Source: M55B127 sp035269185 (GTDB taxonomy: Bacteria > Bacillota > Halanaerobiia > Halanaerobiales > M55B127). Taken from it: a stretch of DNA of 14,083 nt. The stretch lies in NCBI GenBank assembly GCA_964430875.1, contig CAYSHP010000062.1, positions 1 through 14,083 of the forward strand, read 5' to 3'. A program made the translations under genes and the position numbers. The notes under the pieces were generated by a model, which worked only from the letters and a program-made list of their open reading frames with translations, did not search any database and had not been told where the DNA came from. This document shows positions 1 to 6,156 of this stretch, one piece after another (the stretch's first letter is position 1; each line of letters opens with the position of its first letter).

Positions 1-21
1 CACCTTTGACCCCTCCTCCTT
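1..21 (-). promoter_or_regulatory. Ribosome-binding site and possible GTG start of a gene leaving the left edge
   Basis: Read on the minus strand, positions 21-12 give AAGGAGGAGG, an unusually strong Shine-Dalgarno sequence, and positions 3-1 give GTG after a short spacer. This suggests that a minus-strand gene starts at or just beyond the left edge. Nothing of its product is visible. The stretch 22-133 upstream holds only AT-rich sequence; a TTGCAG-N17-TTTAAT promoter can be drawn in it but is weak. Confidence 0.4.
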
Positions 22-133
22 ATTTAGGATCAAAAATGTTTAATTTTATATCTATTTATTAAATTAAATAATTATTCATTTATACCTGCAAGTTTATCCT
101 GACTTTTTATTATATATTATTGTTATTGTGCAT

Positions 134-167
134 AAAAAAATCTCCTACTTATTATTTTTGTAGGAGA
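134..167 (-). terminator. Intrinsic terminator downstream of tRNA-Leu
   Basis: An 8-bp perfect stem (141-148 with 160-167) with an 11-base loop is followed on the minus strand by seven T residues (complement of the A-run 134-140). It lies just downstream of the tRNA-Leu gene, so it most likely ends that transcript. Confidence 0.8.
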
Positions 168-204
168 TAGTTAATACAGCAATAATATCATTGCTTTTAA
201 AAAA

Positions 205-289
205 TGGTGCGAAAGAGGGGATTCGAACCCCTACGTCTTGCGACACATGACCCTGAACCATGCGCGTCTGCCAGTTCCGCCACTTTCGC
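205..289 (-). tRNA. tRNA-Leu (anticodon CAG)
   Basis: The minus strand folds as an 85-nt class II tRNA with CCA encoded in the gene (205-207). Acceptor strands are GCGAAAG and CTTTCGC. The D-arm carries the AACTGGCAGA loop, the anticodon stem is CATGG/TCATG with loop TTCAGGG (anticodon CAG), and there is a long variable arm. The T-loop is TTCGAAT. The long variable arm together with the CAG anticodon identifies leucine, reading CUG codons. It stands alone with its own promoter (300-328) and terminator (134-167). Confidence 0.95.
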
Positions 290-299
290 ACTGCTATTA

Positions 300-328
300 A
301 TTCTATATTAATTTTTTATTAAAGTCAA
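300..328 (-). promoter_or_regulatory. Sigma-A-type promoter of tRNA-Leu
   Basis: On the minus strand, TTGACT (323-328) is separated by 17 bases from TAGAAT (300-305). This predicts a transcription start about 4 bases before the mature 5' end of the tRNA. Spacing and location both fit. Confidence 0.75.
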
Positions 329-354
329 TACATTTATATTTTCCAAATCACCAA

Positions 355-697
355 TTATAGTCTCTCAAATTCTTCTGTGAACATTACTGCTATTCCTAAA
401 AATACAATAATCAAACCTATTGCAGCTATATATTTAAAATGTATTGATATTTCTCTTTGAATATATCTTTTATATTCTTGATATTCTTCTTTAGAAGATA
501 AGTTTTCATTATTTATTGAATCTTTATCTTTTACAATTCGTTTTCTAAAAACTAATTTACTTTTTTGCACATTATAATATAAATCTGCCTGGGGATCATA
601 AACTTCACCCCAAATCAAAAAAAGCGATGATAGGAATAAATATTCCTCCAAAGACAATTAGTGAACCGATGCGCTTAGAATTGATATCTCTTTTCAT
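355..697 (-). pseudogene. Small two-helix membrane protein gene, frameshifted
   Basis: The natural start is ATG at 697 with AGAGGG five bases upstream. From there the frame reads a basic N-terminus and a hydrophobic segment, then hits a TGA after about 30 codons. The distal part is open in the neighbouring frame down to the TAA at 355. The frames meet at a run of seven A on the plus strand (617-623). Removing one base there gives a continuous 113-residue protein with helices at about residues 10-29 and 89-106 and a charged, Lys/Glu-rich middle. That length and topology look like a real small membrane protein of unknown function. The break may be a true frameshift mutation, a homopolymer sequencing error, or transcriptional slippage. 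I do not recognise the family. Confidence 0.65.
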
Positions 698-755
698 AGT
701 ATCCCTCTTTTTTGAGATATCCACACCTAATTATTACCCTTCTTTTTACATTTTT

Positions 756-784
756 ATTATAAAATTATACTATATTTTTGTCAA
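756..784 (-). promoter_or_regulatory. Perfect-consensus sigma-A promoter
   Basis: On the minus strand, TTGACA (779-784), a 17-base spacer and TATAAT (756-761) match the housekeeping consensus at all twelve positions. The predicted start is near 749, leaving a leader of about 50 bases before the ATG at 697. Within that leader TATCTC (about 722-717) can pair with the GAGGGATA that contains the ribosome-binding site, with one bulged G, so translation may be dampened. That last point is inference. Confidence 0.8.
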
Positions 785-883
785 AGAGACAATTTTACTC
801 ATGACAAAAAAAGAAAAATATATTTTGATATATAAATATCAGAATATATTTTGAGACAAATAAATTATACTTTAGTGAACAAC

Positions 884-907
884 AAAAAAGTCTCCTTATT
901 AGGGACT
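884..907 (-). terminator. Intrinsic terminator of the minus-strand pilin operon
   Basis: The minus strand forms a short hairpin (902-907 with 889-894, including one G-T pair, 7-base loop) followed by a T-run (complement of A 884-889). It lies 24 bases after the last pilin gene's stop codon. Confidence 0.6.
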
Positions 908-930
908 ATATCGCCATAAAATATGATCTT

Positions 931-1458
931 TTATTGATATTTAATTCCCACATAATCTACATTTGGATCTGATTCATCTTTATCATTTATATTATTTAAT
1001 AAAATATTAAATACCATTTCTTGATCCGCATTTTTTAATACTGCTTCCGATTCAATAGTTATATAATTTTGATTATCACCACTTCTTTTATATAAAGATA
1101 AATCAAAAGTATTAAAAACTAAATTAGAATTCACCACTTTATCATTTCCGGAAGCATCTACTTTGACCAATTTATTACTACCATTTATATAATAATATTC
1201 ATATCCTACTTGAAAAGAAGCAGGTTGACTTGTTAATAGTTCTATGTCTGTTATATTCACTAATTCATCATGAATTTTTCTATTTAGTATATTTAATTCA
1301 GAATGAATATTTGCTTCCTCGCTTGCCCGTAAATATAATGAAAACCTGGGACCAAAAAAGGAAGCAAATACTAACAAAACTATGCTTAAAATTGTAACTG
1401 TTAACAGGAATTCTATTAAAGTAAATCCCTTTTGGTCTCTTAAATAATTAAAGTTCAT
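931..1458 (-). CDS. PilW-like type IV minor prepilin
   Basis: This 175-residue protein has a class III (type IV prepilin) signal. A short leader ending in Gly11 is followed by FTLIEFLLTVTIL, with Glu at +5 of the mature protein and a hydrophobic helix of about 20 residues, the hallmarks of prepilin peptidase processing. The rest is a polar globular domain with an amphipathic stretch at about residues 40-65. I chose ATG 1458, which has GGTGG at proper spacing, over an in-frame TTG at 1485 whose extra residues would merely translate the ribosome-binding site. It is the third gene of the minus-strand pilin operon. Its length and helix pattern match the third gene of the divergent operon (5084-5578), including the region EANIHSEL against KAEIQREL. 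It is probably a minor pilin of a tip or priming complex; the exact role is inferred. Confidence 0.8.
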   Translation of the reverse strand: MNFNYLRDQKGFTLIEFLLTVTILSIVLLVFASFFGPRFSLYLRASEEANIHSELNILNRKIHDELVNITDIELLTSQPASFQVGYEYYYINGSNKLVKVDASGNDKVVNSNLVFNTFDLSLYKRSGDNQNYITIESEAVLKNADQEMVFNILLNNINDKDESDPNVDYVGIKYQ

Positions 1459-1477
1459 TATTATTCCACCTTCTTCC

Positions 1478-1858
1478 TTACTCAATTACCCTATATGATT
1501 TTATAATCAAATTCTTTGTCTGATTATCAAAACCTTCATAAGAAACATTGGCTTCAACTTCTTTTAGCTTTACAGTGATATCTTCATCTTCAAAAGTAAT
1601 AGTTTTATCTATAACACTGTTGCTCTCATCTAATGTAACATTAGCTGCTTGCGCAGTATATGATTCATCACCTATAAAATTAACTAGATCTTCTTGAGCA
1701 CTATAAAATGCTTCACTTTTGTTTTTAGAAATTCTTAAAGATTTATTACTATTCATAAATGCTATAGAAAAGCCAGTAACTAAAATTGATATTATTACTA
1801 AAGATACCAACACTTCTACTAATGAAAAACCTGATTGATTATTTATAATATTTTTCAT
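1478..1858 (-). CDS. PilV-like type IV minor prepilin (short)
   Basis: A 126-residue prepilin. The leader MKNIINNQSG is followed by FSLVEVLVSLVIISILVTG, with Glu at +5 and a typical N-terminal pilin helix. The C-terminal part is small and acidic with predicted strands. The start at ATG 1858 has GGAGGG seven bases upstream and overlaps the stop of the preceding gene as TAATG, which suggests translational coupling. A longer frame from TTG 1873 begins inside the ribosome-binding site and is rejected. The following PilW-like gene starts 19 bases after its stop. The counterpart in the plus-strand operon is the gene at 4721-5065. The family is secure at the N-terminus; the specific minor pilin class is inferred from length and gene order. 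Confidence 0.8.
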   Translation of the reverse strand: MKNIINNQSGFSLVEVLVSLVIISILVTGFSIAFMNSNKSLRISKNKSEAFYSAQEDLVNFIGDESYTAQAANVTLDESNSVIDKTITFEDEDITVKLKEVEANVSYEGFDNQTKNLIIKSYRVIE

Positions 1859-3096
1859 TAGATATCCCTCCAAGTAACTGAAATTTGCGGCTCATATTCT
1901 CCGGGTAATGTTATTGTACTTGGATCTCCATATACCATAGCACTACCTTTTATATCTAATTCTTTTCCTACTATTGCTCCACTAAACTCTGAATTACCTG
2001 TTAATTCAATAGTACTTTTAGGTGCATATATTATACTCTGTTTTCCACTACCATTACCTGTTAATTTAATTGAACCTTCACTAAAAGCAAATATATTTCC
2101 ATAATATTCACCTTGTCCAGTTATATCAATATTATCTGATTGTGTATAAAGATTAGCATTTAAAGTTCTTTTTGCAGATAATTTAATTTTATCATCCTTA
2201 TTATAATGATAAATATTTAAATCATTAGTATCTCCATCTTCATTAATCGCTGCTTGAGAATTAATAGAAAGTTTATCTTTTACATAAATGTTTACATTAC
2301 CATCTCCATTAGTATTAACTACAATATTATCCTTAATATCAAGTTCGTTAACATATATATTTAAATCTTCATTTCCATCTACATTAATTGTTATTTCATT
2401 ATTATTGTTTTTTATTTTGTCAAAATCTACTCGATTATCAGTATAATCTAAAGAATCAATTGTATCATTTATCAAATTATCATAAGTGGTTTGAAAATCT
2501 TCTTCTGGCCAAACTGGTAGAGTATAAGTATAGCCCATATTATATTCCACATCAACATTATCAATAATTTCTTGATGTAAATTAACATCGGGACTATCAG
2601 ATGGAAGATTAGTTCCTATATCAAAAATTTTATCAGTATAATCATTATTACCCTTAAATACATTACCTACTCCTAAAATTTTATCTGCAAAAACTGTATG
2701 TTGAAGACCAGGATTATTGATTTTTTCAACATCAACTCCAACACTTTTTTCAACATCATCTACTTTTCCTATTGATTCTATTGTATATATATTACCATTT
2801 TTATGAACAGTAATTTGATAAGTACCAGGTCCTAAATCAATTTTTCCTGTTGTTTTGCCATCTAATACTGAAGAATCATTATCTTTATTCTCTATCCATT
2901 TTTGAACAGCTTCTGCACCAGATCTTGCTACAAAATATGCTTGTCGGTGCTTAATATAAAAATTGGTATTAATATAATCAGAATAAGCTACTCTTAATAG
3001 TGAGACACCTATTATTGATATAAATACAATAGCAATTAAGGTAGTTACTAATATATATCCATTTTCTTTTTTATTCTTGATTTTTATTTTTAACAT
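1858..3096 (-). CDS. PilX/GspK-like pilus assembly protein with beta-rich C-terminal domain
   Basis: A 412-residue protein opening with a basic leader, Gly13, and a hydrophobic helix (about 14-35). The motif YFVARSGAEA (54-63) is characteristic of the PilX N-terminal region. Position +5 after the presumed cleavage site is Thr, not Glu, as often seen in GspK/PilX proteins placed at the pilus tip. From about residue 215 to 395 the sequence is a run of short beta-like repeats rich in Asn, Asp, Ile and Gly (for example LNIYVNELDIKDN, then IELTGNSEFSGAIV), suggesting a stacked-strand fold. It is the first gene after the c-di-GMP-II riboswitch and has GAGGAG eight bases before its ATG. It is paralogous to the protein at 3501-4700 in helix, motif and C-terminal repeats. 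The role as a tip or minor subunit is inferred. Confidence 0.8.
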   Translation of the reverse strand: MLKIKIKNKKENGYILVTTLIAIVFISIIGVSLLRVAYSDYINTNFYIKHRQAYFVARSGAEAVQKWIENKDNDSSVLDGKTTGKIDLGPGTYQITVHKNGNIYTIESIGKVDDVEKSVGVDVEKINNPGLQHTVFADKILGVGNVFKGNNDYTDKIFDIGTNLPSDSPDVNLHQEIIDNVDVEYNMGYTYTLPVWPEEDFQTTYDNLINDTIDSLDYTDNRVDFDKIKNNNNEITINVDGNEDLNIYVNELDIKDNIVVNTNGDGNVNIYVKDKLSINSQAAINEDGDTNDLNIYHYNKDDKIKLSAKRTLNANLYTQSDNIDITGQGEYYGNIFAFSEGSIKLTGNGSGKQSIIYAPKSTIELTGNSEFSGAIVGKELDIKGSAMVYGDPSTITLPGEYEPQISVTWRDI

Positions 3097-3141
3097 TTTA
3101 CTCGCTCCTCACTAATTTATTGAAAATATTATTAAAACTAC

Positions 3142-3164
3142 AAAAACCGGCCTCTCGGCCGGTT
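3142..3164 (-). terminator. Riboswitch expression-platform terminator
   Basis: On the minus strand AACCGGCC (3164-3157) and GGCCGGTT (3152-3145) form an 8-bp GC-rich stem closed by a GAGA tetraloop and followed by a T-tract (complement of 3142-3146). It lies between the aptamer and the first pilin gene. The 5' arm of the stem includes the AACCG that terminates the c-di-GMP-II aptamer, so the two structures cannot form together. That overlap predicts relief of termination on ligand binding. Confidence 0.85.
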
Positions 3165-3221
3165 ACACCAATAGCTCCTGTCATTTTAGGTGTCCAATTA
3201 ACAAATGACATTCTTTGCTAT
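3160..3221 (-). ncRNA. Cyclic di-GMP-II (GEMM-II) riboswitch aptamer
   Basis: Minus-strand RNA, 5' to 3'. ATAGC (3221-3217) pairs with GCTAT (3175-3171). Nested inside, TGTCATTT (3210-3203) pairs with AAATGACA (3186-3179). The enclosed loop carries TTAATTGG followed by ACACC (3193-3189), which pairs as a pseudoknot with GGTGT (3169-3165), immediately followed by AACCG (3164-3160). This order of elements (stem, AATTGG in the loop, pseudoknot, AACCG) reproduces the c-di-GMP-II aptamer of Clostridium acetobutylicum as I know it. A strong outer P1 helix is not obvious, because the 3' flank is used by the terminator stem. Location upstream of a pilin operon fits known c-di-GMP control of pili. Scoring against the Rfam c-di-GMP-II model would settle it. 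Confidence 0.82.
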
Positions 3222-3253
3222 CCTATAAATAATTTATATTCTATTAAAATAAT

Positions 3254-3262
3254 ATTTTACCA
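3254..3262 (-). promoter_or_regulatory. Candidate extended -10 promoter for the riboswitch-controlled operon
   Basis: The minus strand reads TGG-TAAAAT (3262-3254), an extended -10 element with no good -35 at 17 bases. It would start the transcript about 25 bases before the aptamer. The placement is sensible but the motif is weak in such AT-rich DNA. Confidence 0.35.
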
Positions 3263-3305
3263 CTTACTTACTAATTTATATATTTATTGTCAAATTCCTT
3301 TATAT

Positions 3306-3335
3306 TTGAAAAATTTTTTTAAATTATTCTAAAAT
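3306..3335 (+). promoter_or_regulatory. Candidate promoter for the plus-strand pilin operon
   Basis: TTGAAA (3306-3311), an 18-base spacer and TAAAAT (3330-3335) form a moderate sigma-A-like promoter facing the gene at 3501. It implies a 5' leader of about 160 bases. The AT-rich background makes chance matches likely. Confidence 0.35.
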
Positions 3336-3500
3336 TATTCTCAATTCTACTTTAATTTCATTATGTTAATAACAATAAATATATATTGGAAATTATAAAG
3401 GAGATTACTGTTCTTTGGTGAAATATAACATGTAATAATATATATATTATTAATAAATATTTATATTTTTAAAAAATCAAATCAGAAAGTAGGGATTTTA

Positions 3501-4700
3501 ATGAAATACCTTAATACCTATCTGAAAAATGGCGGTTTTGCTATTGTGGCAACATTTTTATTAATACTCATAATTCTTACTTTAGCAGCAGTATTAATTA
3601 ATATATCTTACAGTGAATTTAGTCAAGCCGAACTAAATAAAAATGATATTAAAGCTTATTTTCTAGCAAGATCAGGAGCAGAAACTTTGGCCGATTATAT
3701 AATAAAAACTTCACCAAAAAGTTGGTCCGGTAGTAAATCTGAAGTAATAATTTATGATAACAATACTAATAATAAATATAATATTCTAAGTGAAATAAAA
3801 ATTAATACTTCAGCAGATACTCCACCAGATTTTAATTTAATATCTACTGCCACTGTAAATGGACGCAAAAAAACAATAAGTGTACTTGTAAAAAAACCAG
3901 AACTTTCTGCTATTTATGCCAAAAGTGAACTTGATTTAACTAAAATGACTTCAGTTAATGTACCACCTGAACAAAAGGTAGAAACTAAATCTAGCGTAAT
4001 TAAATATAATGATGGTGATTTAAATGAAGATCAAATTATTCTAAATTCAGATAAAAAATTTGTAACTGTAGATTGGTATAATGAATACAATAAATTATTT
4101 GATGATGATGAGAATTTCGATGCAACTAATCCATTAACTATTGATGATATACCCACTGATTTTAATGGTAGTTTAATAAATTCAAGTGGATATTATGGAG
4201 ATTTAACATACAATCCTAATGATAGTCTTGAAATTAACTTTGATAATAATGAAATTATAAATATTTTTGTCGATACTCTTTCTATAAAAGGTACTTTAGA
4301 ATGTACTGGTATAGATTTTCCTCCAGATTCAAATGAATATGACGAAAAATTAAACATTTTTGTGAAGGAAAGTATGACATTTCAAACACCAAATGTTTCA
4401 TTACAAAATTTTAATATATTTTTAATGAAAGATGCCAATTTAACATTGATCGGTAGTACAGATACTACAACACAAAATGGTATTTTTGTATATGGCCCAG
4501 AAGCTTCAATGACTTTACAATCCACTGTAACCTTTGAAGGGTCGATTATTGTTGATCAACTTATTGGAAAAACAGATAATAGTAATCCAATGGGTACATT
4601 TACTTATAATGGCCCACCATCTCAACAAGCTTTAAATTATATAAAATCTAAATTAGGTGATTATAATGCTTATTATAAAGCCAATTGGTCCAGAGAATAA
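3501..4700 (+). CDS. PilX/GspK-like pilus assembly protein (second copy)
   Basis: A 399-residue paralogue of the divergent 412-residue protein. The basic leader ends in Gly12, followed by a hydrophobic helix (about 13-35) and the PilX-type motif AYFLARSGAE (52-61). Residue +5 is Ala, so Glu5 is absent here too. The C-terminal part repeats the Asn/Asp-rich beta-like pattern: IINIFVDTLSIKG here against LNIYVNELDIKDN there, and YGPEASMTL...FEGSIIV against YAPKSTIEL...FSGAIV. Both proteins end with a conserved Trp a few residues before the C-terminus. The ATG follows a weak AGGG site. It is the first gene of the plus-strand pilin operon. No aptamer precedes it. Its role as a tip or minor subunit is inferred. 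Confidence 0.8.
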   Translation: MKYLNTYLKNGGFAIVATFLLILIILTLAAVLINISYSEFSQAELNKNDIKAYFLARSGAETLADYIIKTSPKSWSGSKSEVIIYDNNTNNKYNILSEIKINTSADTPPDFNLISTATVNGRKKTISVLVKKPELSAIYAKSELDLTKMTSVNVPPEQKVETKSSVIKYNDGDLNEDQIILNSDKKFVTVDWYNEYNKLFDDDENFDATNPLTIDDIPTDFNGSLINSSGYYGDLTYNPNDSLEINFDNNEIINIFVDTLSIKGTLECTGIDFPPDSNEYDEKLNIFVKESMTFQTPNVSLQNFNIFLMKDANLTLIGSTDTTTQNGIFVYGPEASMTLQSTVTFEGSIIVDQLIGKTDNSNPMGTFTYNGPPSQQALNYIKSKLGDYNAYYKANWSRE

Positions 4701-4720
4701 GAATAAAGGATGTGTTATAT

Positions 4721-5065
4721 ATGTTCAGCAATAAAGGATTTACATTAGTTGAAATATTAGTTTCATTAGCCTTATTGGGAATTATAGCAATATTTATTTT
4801 TCCTGTATTTAATCATATATTTAATAGTATTTTTAGTGCTGGAGATAAGACTATTACAACATATGGAGTTCAAAAACAATTAGTTGATATTGTAGAAAGC
4901 AATGTGAATGGTGACAAGAAAACATTATTTTTAGAATTTAATAACGGAACTACTACTTCTTATAATAGGGAATTAGTAATTGCTACTTCTAATTATAAAT
5001 TGCCTAATACTAAAGTTAATGAAAAAGAATTAATAATTTATTATTATAAATATACTACTCCCTAA
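4721..5065 (+). CDS. PilV-like type IV minor prepilin (short, second copy)
   Basis: A 114-residue prepilin with a very short leader (MFSNKG) followed by FTLVEILVSLALLGIIAIF, with Glu at +5. I use ATG 4721, preceded by AAGGATG. A longer open frame from TTG 4685 overlaps the upstream gene, and its additional residues are not pilin-like. The mature globular domain is only about 80 residues, small for a pilin. It sits between the PilX-like and PilW-like genes, in the same position as the 126-residue protein of the divergent operon, with which it shares a similar post-helix region (GDKTITTYGVQKQLVDIVES here). It is likely to be a pilus-tip or priming subunit; this is inference from family and context. 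Confidence 0.78.
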   Translation: MFSNKGFTLVEILVSLALLGIIAIFIFPVFNHIFNSIFSAGDKTITTYGVQKQLVDIVESNVNGDKKTLFLEFNNGTTTSYNRELVIATSNYKLPNTKVNEKELIIYYYKYTTP

Positions 5066-5083
5066 AAATTGGAGGTCAAACAA

Positions 5084-5578
5084 ATGAAAAAAAATATTAT
5101 TTTAAAAAATAAAGGTTTTACTATAATTGAATTATTAATTGTAATAGTTATAATGGGAATTATAGTTATGGCTACCTCAAATTTATTCATTTCTGGTATT
5201 AATTTTTATTCTTTAAATAAAGACAAAGCTGAAATTCAAAGAGAACTAAGATTTATTACTAATTATATAGATGAGAATTTGAAATATACTTCAGATATAG
5301 AAAAATATAATTCTTCTCCCTCAACTCCTGATTTAAATTATACAGGTATAGGTTTTAATAATACAAGTAAAACTGTTAAAATATATAAAAGTGATGGATC
5401 TACTTATAATTTATCCCAAATAAAATTAGATAATTTTGAATTCAGTAATACAAAAGAAAATATATTAAATTTGTATATACAAAAAGATAATTTTATAATA
5501 GATACAAATATTCTCCTTAATAATTTCACTTTCAATTTAACTTCAACTAATAATACTTTTATATCTTTTAAAAATTAA
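5084..5578 (+). CDS. PilW-like type IV minor prepilin (second copy)
   Basis: A 164-residue prepilin. The leader MKKNIILKNKG is followed by FTIIELLIVIVIMGIIVM, Glu at +5, then an amphipathic continuation and a polar domain rich in Asn, Ser and Thr. ATG 5084 follows GGAGG at good distance; an in-frame upstream start at 5069 would lie inside the ribosome-binding site. It is the last gene of the plus-strand pilin operon. It aligns by eye with the 175-residue product of 931-1458, including KAEIQREL against EANIHSEL and a late NILLNN in both. No clear hairpin terminator follows it before the next promoter at 5603. Confidence 0.8.
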   Translation: MKKNIILKNKGFTIIELLIVIVIMGIIVMATSNLFISGINFYSLNKDKAEIQRELRFITNYIDENLKYTSDIEKYNSSPSTPDLNYTGIGFNNTSKTVKIYKSDGSTYNLSQIKLDNFEFSNTKENILNLYIQKDNFIIDTNILLNNFTFNLTSTNNTFISFKN

Positions 5579-5602
5579 CAAAAGTTATTTTACTTGAGCC
5601 AT

Positions 5603-5631
5603 TTGAAAATCCATACAATAAGTAATATAAT
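5603..5631 (+). promoter_or_regulatory. Near-consensus sigma-A promoter of the GyrI-like gene
   Basis: TTGAAA (5603-5608), a 17-base spacer and TATAAT (5626-5631) differ from consensus at one position. The predicted start is near 5638, about 36 bases before the GyrI-like start codon. It separates this gene from the pilin operon. Confidence 0.8.
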
Positions 5632-5676
5632 AGTAACAAGGTATAATTTATTATAAAAAATTCTGGGAGGAAAATG

Positions 5677-6156
5677 ATGCAACCAAAAATTATTGAAAAG
5701 AATCGTTTTACAGTTATTGGCATGGATACTTTAACAACAACAGAAGATAATGAAGATCATAAAGTAGTGCAAGAATTATGGGATGAATTTAGACCAAGAA
5801 TTGATGAAGTAAAAAATAAAAAGAACCCAACCAGAATGGTCGGGATCTATAAACAGAGAAAAAATTATCCTAACAGATTTGCTTATATTGCAAGTGTAGA
5901 AGTTAGTACTTTATCTGATATTCCTAAAGGTATGATACCTAAAATTATTAATGGCTCTAAATATGCCATATTTACTTATCAGGGTGAATTATGTGATATT
6001 GATAAAACATATGATTATATTTATGATGAATGGTTACCAGAATCTGATTTTGATGAAAACAAAAACGGTGATAATTTAGAAATATTTAATATTAATTTTC
6101 CTGAAGAAAATAATTCTGATGTCGATATTTATATTGCAATTAAAGATCAAGAGTAA
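5677..6156 (+). CDS. GyrI-like / AraC effector-binding domain protein, stand-alone
   Basis: A protein of about 159 residues covering a whole GyrI-like (AraC-type effector-binding, Cass2-like) domain and nothing else. Recognisable landmarks are the N-terminal IIEKNRFTVIGMDT strand, LWDEFRPRI, the central YIASVEVSTLSDIPKGM, then KYAIFTYQGEL, YDYIYDEWLPES, and the terminal VDIYIAIK. These domains bind small hydrophobic or cationic molecules, usually fused to a DNA-binding domain. Here there is no helix-turn-helix, so it may act as a ligand binder or a hydrolase-like member rather than a regulator. Two adjacent ATGs are possible: 5674 lies only three bases from GGGAGG, whereas 5677 is six bases away, so I prefer 5677. 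The last 17 bases overlap the 3' end of xth on the opposite strand. The ligand cannot be told from sequence. Confidence 0.82.
   Translation: MQPKIIEKNRFTVIGMDTLTTTEDNEDHKVVQELWDEFRPRIDEVKNKKNPTRMVGIYKQRKNYPNRFAYIASVEVSTLSDIPKGMIPKIINGSKYAIFTYQGELCDIDKTYDYIYDEWLPESDFDENKNGDNLEIFNINFPEENNSDVDIYIAIKDQE

Larger units (their letters stand above)
3222..3500. other. AT-rich divergent intergenic region between the two pilin operons
   Basis: Beyond the aptamer the divergent region is very AT-rich. It holds a candidate extended -10 promoter for the minus operon and a candidate promoter for the plus operon, listed separately. A perfect TTGACA (minus, 3288-3293) has no good -10 at 16-18 bases. The plus-operon leader, about 160 bases, contains an isolated AAAGGAG (3399-3405) with no convincing coding frame after it, and I see no second aptamer in it. 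Confidence 0.5.

Noticed and set aside
627..854. Open plus-strand frame of 75 codons
   Set aside because: It is antisense to the start of the frameshifted membrane gene and to its consensus promoter, with no good ribosome-binding site. Its hydrophobic translation is what AT-rich noncoding DNA yields.
3142..3225. Class I c-di-GMP (GEMM-I) riboswitch
   Set aside because: The GEMM-I core (GACGCAAAGCC, GGUAGC, GGGUUACCG) is absent. The nested stem with AATTGG loop, pseudoknot and AACCG fits class II instead.
3288..3293. Perfect TTGACA on the minus strand as the -35 of the riboswitch operon
   Set aside because: No acceptable -10 hexamer lies 16-18 bases downstream. The best -10 is too far away, so I list only the extended -10 candidate.
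3120..3332. Open plus-strand frame of 70 codons across the intergenic region
   Set aside because: It runs through the complement of the aptamer and terminator, has no ribosome-binding site, and the RNA structure explains the sequence better.
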